A model generated the notes under the pieces. The model saw nothing but the letters and a program-made list of their open reading frames with translations. It was not told where the DNA came from and made no database searches. This document shows positions 5,653 through 8,281 of a stretch of 8,281 nucleotides of DNA, piece after piece (the first letter of the stretch is position 1; every line of letters begins with the position of its first letter). The stretch spans positions 1-8,281 of the forward strand of contig JAFQPD010000165.1 in NCBI GenBank assembly GCA_017411945.1. Direction: 5' to 3'. The translations under genes and the position numbers were made by a program. Source of the stretch: Mailhella sp. GTDB lineage: Bacteria; Desulfobacterota; Desulfovibrionia; Desulfovibrionales; Desulfovibrionaceae.

Positions 5653-6396
5653 ATGGCCGGACATAGCAAATGGGCAAACATCAGACTCCGCAAGGGCGCA
5701 CAGGACGCCAAGCGCGGCAAGGCCTTCACCAAGGCCGCCAAGGAAATCATCATCGCTGCCAAGGCTGGCGGTGATCCGGCCGGCAATGCCCGTCTGCGTT
5801 CCGCTATCGCGGCCGCTAAGGCCGTGAACCTGCCCAAGGACAAGATCGAAGCCGCTATCCGCAAGGGCACCGGTCAGGATGCCGGCGGCGAACTCTTCGA
5901 AATCACCTACGAAGGCTACGGTGCCGGCGGCGTCGCCATCATCGTGGAAACCGCTACCGACAACAAGAACCGCACCGTTGCCGAAGTGCGCCACGCCTTC
6001 ACCAAGTTCGGCGGCGCCATGGGCGAAAGCGGCTCTGTGGCCTTCCAGTTCGACCGCATGGGCGTCATCACCCTCGACAAGGAAAAGTATGCCGACGAAG
6101 AGACTGTGATGAACATGGCTCTCGAAGCCGGCGCTGAAGACGTGCAGGACGAAGGCGACGTGTGGGAAGTGCGCACTGCCATGGGCGACTTCAACACCGT
6201 GCGCGAAGCCCTCGAAGCCGAAGGCGTGGAAATGATGGAAGCTCAGCTGGCCATGGTGCCCCGCATGCAGAACCCCATCGACGCCGAGACCGCCAAGAAG
6301 CTCGTGCGCCTCACTGACGCCCTCGAAGACCTCGACGACGTGCAGAACGTGTTCACCAACGCCGACTTCCCCGAAGACTTCGACCCTGAAGCTTAA
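5653..6396 (+). CDS. yebC: YebC/PmpR family protein (TACO1 family)
   Basis: A 247-residue cytoplasmic protein of the YebC family. It starts with the signature MAGHSKWANI, then a basic N-terminal domain (about 1-75, rich in Lys, Arg and Ala). Then come the conserved YEGYGAGGVAIIVE (about 87-100), the segment TDNKNRTVAEVRH, and GGAMGESGSVAFQF (about 119-132), followed by the acidic C-terminal domain ending NADFPEDFDPEA. Family members were long annotated as DNA-binding transcription regulators. More recent work treats many as ribosome-associated factors that ease translation through difficult stretches such as polyproline; which applies here cannot be read from sequence. GGAGG lies 4-5 bases before the ATG, a strong site. 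It is downstream of rlmE, which fits a translation-linked role, and 40 nt upstream of tRNA-Trp. Confidence 0.95.
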   Translation: MAGHSKWANIRLRKGAQDAKRGKAFTKAAKEIIIAAKAGGDPAGNARLRSAIAAAKAVNLPKDKIEAAIRKGTGQDAGGELFEITYEGYGAGGVAIIVETATDNKNRTVAEVRHAFTKFGGAMGESGSVAFQFDRMGVITLDKEKYADEETVMNMALEAGAEDVQDEGDVWEVRTAMGDFNTVREALEAEGVEMMEAQLAMVPRMQNPIDAETAKKLVRLTDALEDLDDVQNVFTNADFPEDFDPEA

Positions 6397-6398
6397 GT

Positions 6399-6427
6399 TT
6401 GACATTATATCCTGAAAAGGATATAAC
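6399..6427 (+). promoter_or_regulatory. Near-consensus promoter of tRNA-Trp
   Basis: TTGACA (6399-6404), a 17-base spacer and TATAAC (6422-6427) form the best sigma70 match in the window. A GC-rich discriminator (GCCGCCC) follows, typical of stable-RNA promoters under stringent control, and the tRNA begins 10 bases after the -10. A perfect inverted repeat TTATATCC-N6-GGATATAA (6405-6426) fills the spacer and covers most of the -10. Confidence 0.75.
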
Positions 6428-6436
6428 GCCGCCCAT

Positions 6437-6512
6437 AGGCCAGTAGCTCCAACGGCAGAGCGGCGGTCTCCAAAACCGCATGTTGGGGGTTCGAATCCCT
6501 CCTGGCCTGCCA
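6437..6512 (+). tRNA. tRNA-Trp (anticodon CCA), CCA end encoded
   Basis: The 76-nt cloverleaf is complete: acceptor AGGCCAG (6437-6443) pairs with CTGGCCT (6502-6508). The D-stem is GCTC/GAGC, and the anticodon stem GCGGT/ACCGC encloses loop CTCCAAA with anticodon CCA at 6470-6472. The T-arm has GGTTCGAATCC. Discriminator G (the expected base for bacterial tRNA-Trp) and the encoded CCA (6510-6512) end the gene. It lies between yebC and a strong hairpin, with its own promoter. Confidence 0.97.
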
Positions 6513-6515
6513 TAG

Positions 6516-6555
6516 AACGAAAAAGAGGAACGAGTGATCGTTCCTCTTTTTCGTT
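6516..6555. terminator. 18-bp perfect hairpin terminator after tRNA-Trp
   Basis: Arms 6516-6533 and 6538-6555 are exact reverse complements (18 bp) around the loop GTGA. The plus-strand 3' arm carries CTCTTTTTCGTTT, giving the T-rich end for the tRNA transcript. Its symmetry means it can also stop minus-strand transcription, but that side already has its own terminator at 6580-6604. Confidence 0.85.
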
Positions 6556-6579
6556 TAAGACTGGATTTTTGCAGTTATG

Positions 6580-6604
6580 AAAAAGCCTCTCACACAGGAG
6601 AGGC
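6580..6604 (-). terminator. Intrinsic terminator of the exported-protein gene
   Basis: On the minus strand GCCTCTC-N6-GAGAGGC (arms 6598-6604 and 6585-6591) is followed at once by TTTTT (6580-6584). It starts 27 nt after the stop codon of the minus-strand gene at 6632, the normal position for its terminator. Confidence 0.85.
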
Positions 6605-6631
6605 ATGAGAAACGGATCCGGGGCTGAGACG

Positions 6632-7171
6632 TTACTTCATTTTTCTTTCAAAGATGTTCTTTCTCTTCTGTACAAAAGAATCTACGCCATCCTTGACCCT
6701 GCTGAGCGTCATAGGGGCTTCCTGAGTTCCGTAGGGAGTGATGCTGGCATTGCTGAAAGAGAGCACGAGCTTGCCCTTGGAGAGCTTGCCGGAGATGCTG
6801 CCCTTGGGGTGCTTCTTGTTCCATTTGTTCCCAGTGACATCGGCTACGCAGGTGGCGGTGAAGGAGTCGGGGGCTTTCTTCGTCAGCTTGAAGAGCAGGG
6901 CGTATTCCCCGTCGCCCACATAGGTCAGCATATGGACCCTGTCCTTATTGATAGTGACGAAACAGTCGTCCCCGCCAGAGGGGACGACGCCGGAAAATCC
7001 CATGGGCTTGGTATAGCAGAGCTGGTCGGATGCCTGCTGGCCGGTCACGGCAGTAAGAGTCTTGTCGGCGGCGTCCAGCGCATTGGAAAGGAAGTCCAGG
7101 GCTCCGGCATGCCCGGCGGCAGGAGAGAGAAGGGCCAGCGAAAGTATTGCTGTAGAAAGGAGATTTTTCAT
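6632..7171 (-). CDS. Exported protein of unknown function
   Basis: A 179-residue protein I do not recognise. It has a clear Sec signal peptide: Lys3, hydrophobic core about 4-17 (LLSTAILSLALLSP), and small residues before a likely cut after Ala22 (GHA) or Ala24. The mature part of about 155 residues has three cysteines (52, 70, 108), a run of alternating hydrophobic and polar residues suggesting a small beta-rich domain (about 70-160), and a basic C-terminus (KRKNIFERKMK). There is no second membrane segment or lipobox, so it is probably periplasmic. I chose ATG 7171 rather than the in-frame ATG at 7243 because AGGAG lies 9 bases upstream and the signal peptide then starts at the N-terminus. 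It has its own candidate promoter and terminator, so it is a single-gene unit. Confidence 0.85.
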   Translation of the reverse strand: MKNLLSTAILSLALLSPAAGHAGALDFLSNALDAADKTLTAVTGQQASDQLCYTKPMGFSGVVPSGGDDCFVTINKDRVHMLTYVGDGEYALLFKLTKKAPDSFTATCVADVTGNKWNKKHPKGSISGKLSKGKLVLSFSNASITPYGTQEAPMTLSRVKDGVDSFVQKRKNIFERKMK

Positions 7172-7206
7172 CGAGAATGCTCCTCGGGAAGATGTGAGTT
7201 TTTTCG

Positions 7207-7234
7207 ATTCTAGTCTTGCAGGTTCATAAGTCAG
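7207..7234 (-). promoter_or_regulatory. Candidate promoter of the exported-protein gene
   Basis: On the minus strand CTGACT (7229-7234, four of six matches) is followed after 16 bases by TAGAAT (7207-7212, five of six). The predicted start lies about 30 nt before the ATG at 7171. It is placed after the hairpin that ends the upstream transporter gene, so the gene is likely transcribed on its own. Confidence 0.45.
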
Positions 7235-7251
7235 TATCAGCATACAGCAAA

Positions 7252-7286
7252 GAAGCCCCCGTTTCCACGAAGGAAGCGGGGGCTTC
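7252..7286 (-). terminator. Hairpin terminator after the antiporter gene
   Basis: GAAGCCCCCG (7252-7261) pairs with CGGGGGCTTC (7277-7286), and the stem extends by five more pairs (one G-T) to a 5-base loop ACGAA, about 15 bp in all. On the minus strand it is followed only by TTTGCTG, so the T-run is weak, but the stem is very strong. It lies 31 nt after the antiporter stop codon. Confidence 0.7.
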
Positions 7287-7292
7287 GAAGCA

Positions 7293-7306
7293 TCAGCCTA
7301 GGCTGA
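7293..7306. repeat. 14-bp perfect palindrome after the antiporter stop
   Basis: The 14 bases centred on CTAG (TCAGCCTAGGCTGA) equal their own reverse complement. The site lies between the antiporter stop codon and its terminator hairpin. It has no spacer, so it is a poor RNA hairpin and could be a protein site or chance. Confidence 0.6.
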
Positions 7307-7317
7307 CCGTACTGGCC

Positions 7318-8281
7318 TTAGATGAAGAACAGGACGGTGAGCAGGATGAAGATGGGGTACAGGAAGCCAACGGACCAGGCCATGTAGCCGAAGAAGCTGG
7401 GCATCTTGACGCCCTGTTCTTCAGCGATAGCCTTCACCATGAAGTTGGGGGCGTTGCCGATGTAGGTAACGGCACCCATGAACACGGCGCCGGCGGAGAT
7501 GGCGGCCAGAGTGGCGGCGCCCTTGGTCATCAGGTAGGCAGCGTCGCCACCGGCGGTGTTGAAGAACACGAGGTAGGTGGGAGCGTTGTCGAGGAAGGAG
7601 GAGAGGAGGCCGGTCATCCAGAAGAACATGGCGTTGATGGGTTCGCCGGCGGCGTTCTGGGTAGCGCCGACCACTGCGCCGAGGGCGCCGTCGGTGCCGG
7701 CCTTCAGGATGGCGATGGCGGGGATCATGCTGAGGAAGATGCCGATGAAGAGCTTGGCCACTTCTTCGATGGGAGCCCAGGAGAAGCCGTTGAGCTTGCG
7801 GGATTCCTTGCTGGTCTTCACCCAGGAGGCGATGGCGATCACCACATAGAGGAAGTCGCGGAGCACGTTCTGCAGTTCCATGGGCACGCCGAAGACGTGG
7901 AAGGTGGGGCCGGTCCACTGGGCGGAGATCAGGGTGTTGCAGACGATGCAGAGCAGGAAGATGAAGTTGATGTTGCCTTCGAAGGCCAGCTTTTCCTTGG
8001 TGCCGGCGGCATCAGCAGGAACAGGGGAGCCTTCCTTCTTGAAGAGCACGGTGTCGAGCAGGAAGTACACGCCGAGCAGGATGAGAGAGGCGAGCACAGT
8101 CTTCACGAACAGGTACTGAGCGGTCCAGAAGAAGGACACGCCCTTCAGGAAGCCGAGGAACAGGGGCGGGTCGCCAAGGGGAGTGAGGGAGCCGCCGATG
8201 TTGGCAACGAGGAAGATGAAGAACACCACCTGATGCACGCGGTACTTGCGGTGAGCGTTGGCGCGGAGCAGAGGACGGATG
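7318..8281 (-). CDS. NhaD/citrate-transporter-family (ArsB/NhaD superfamily) sodium:proton antiporter, N-terminus beyond window
   Basis: The C-terminal 320 residues of a multi-pass inner-membrane transporter; the frame is open to the right edge, so roughly the first third is missing. It carries the family signature NIGGSLTPLGDPPLFLGFL near the visible start and a second one, FLDNAPTYLVFF, later. Both contain the Asn/Asp/Pro loops that line the ion site in the ion-transporter superfamily. I count about eight hydrophobic segments in the visible part, ending in a very hydrophobic tail (FLYPIFILLTVLFFI). The most likely activity is Na+/H+ exchange. A dicarboxylate or citrate carrier is possible since the Pfam family is shared. 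An internal GTG at 8238 is not the true start, because homology-like sequence (PLLRANAHRKYRVHQ) continues upstream. The gene has its own terminator and no clear link to the oxygen-defence block. Confidence 0.88.
   Translation of the reverse strand, partial: IRPLLRANAHRKYRVHQVVFFIFLVANIGGSLTPLGDPPLFLGFLKGVSFFWTAQYLFVKTVLASLILLGVYFLLDTVLFKKEGSPVPADAAGTKEKLAFEGNINFIFLLCIVCNTLISAQWTGPTFHVFGVPMELQNVLRDFLYVVIAIASWVKTSKESRKLNGFSWAPIEEVAKLFIGIFLSMIPAIAILKAGTDGALGAVVGATQNAAGEPINAMFFWMTGLLSSFLDNAPTYLVFFNTAGGDAAYLMTKGAATLAAISAGAVFMGAVTYIGNAPNFMVKAIAEEQGVKMPSFFGYMAWSVGFLYPIFILLTVLFFI

Noticed and set aside
6437..6512. tRNA-Trp as an integration site for a mobile element
   Set aside because: There is no integrase gene and no second copy of the tRNA 3' end in the window; the flanking genes are ordinary.
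4882..6606. A 574-codon open frame on the minus strand across rlmE, yebC and tRNA-Trp
   Set aside because: It is antisense to two well-supported genes. Its N-terminal part contains EGFEPPTCGFGDRRS, the well-known false peptide obtained by translating a tRNA gene backwards, and the rest is the low-complexity His/Gly/Val-rich shadow of GC-rich coding DNA.
1..8281. CRISPR array, insertion sequence, toxin-antitoxin or phage defence genes
   Set aside because: I saw no regularly spaced repeats, transposase-like proteins, terminal inverted repeats with target duplications, or defence-type domains.

Overview
The window looks like chromosome from an anaerobic, sulfate-reducer-type deltaproteobacterium, most likely Desulfovibrionaceae. 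The reasons are a 126-residue two-iron desulfoferrodoxin, a 52-residue rubredoxin and a 402-residue rubredoxin:oxygen oxidoreductase (ROO), all very close in length and motif spacing to the Desulfovibrio proteins as I remember them. I cannot name a species from sequence alone.

Left part (1-4800, minus strand): an oxygen and superoxide defence block, read right to left. The order is desulfoferrodoxin (4330-4710), a two-domain rubredoxin (3989-4330), a 62-residue protein matching the glycyl-radical C-terminus of anaerobic ribonucleotide reductase NrdD (3783-3971), a single-domain rubredoxin (3606-3764), a strong intrinsic hairpin, roo (2313-3521), then cydA (862-2184) and cydB (running off the left edge). 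A good sigma70-type promoter precedes desulfoferrodoxin. The first four genes are tightly packed. The hairpin between rubredoxin and roo, and the 128-nt leader before cydA, divide the block into three segments. Together the genes would reduce superoxide (desulfoferrodoxin), feed electrons through rubredoxins, reduce O2 to water in the cytoplasm (ROO) and reduce O2 at the membrane from quinol (cytochrome bd).

Middle (4711-6560): a 312-bp divergent intergenic region with a promoter on each side and a 10-bp-arm inverted repeat. On the plus strand follow rlmE (23S rRNA methyltransferase), yebC (translation or transcription factor family) and a tRNA-Trp(CCA) gene with its own near-consensus promoter and an 18-bp perfect hairpin after it.

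Right part (6580-8281, minus strand): a small exported protein of unknown function with its own promoter and terminator, then the C-terminal 320 residues of an NhaD/citrate-transporter-type membrane antiporter that enters from the right edge.

The most interesting item is the NrdD-tail mini-protein. It keeps the RxTGYL glycyl-radical loop, and its glycine lies the same 31 residues from the C-terminus as Gly681 of E. coli NrdD (from memory). It has no cysteines and sits inside an O2-defence operon. By analogy with GrcA/YfiD, which repairs oxygen-cleaved pyruvate formate-lyase, it may be a spare part for oxygen-damaged NrdD. That role is inference.
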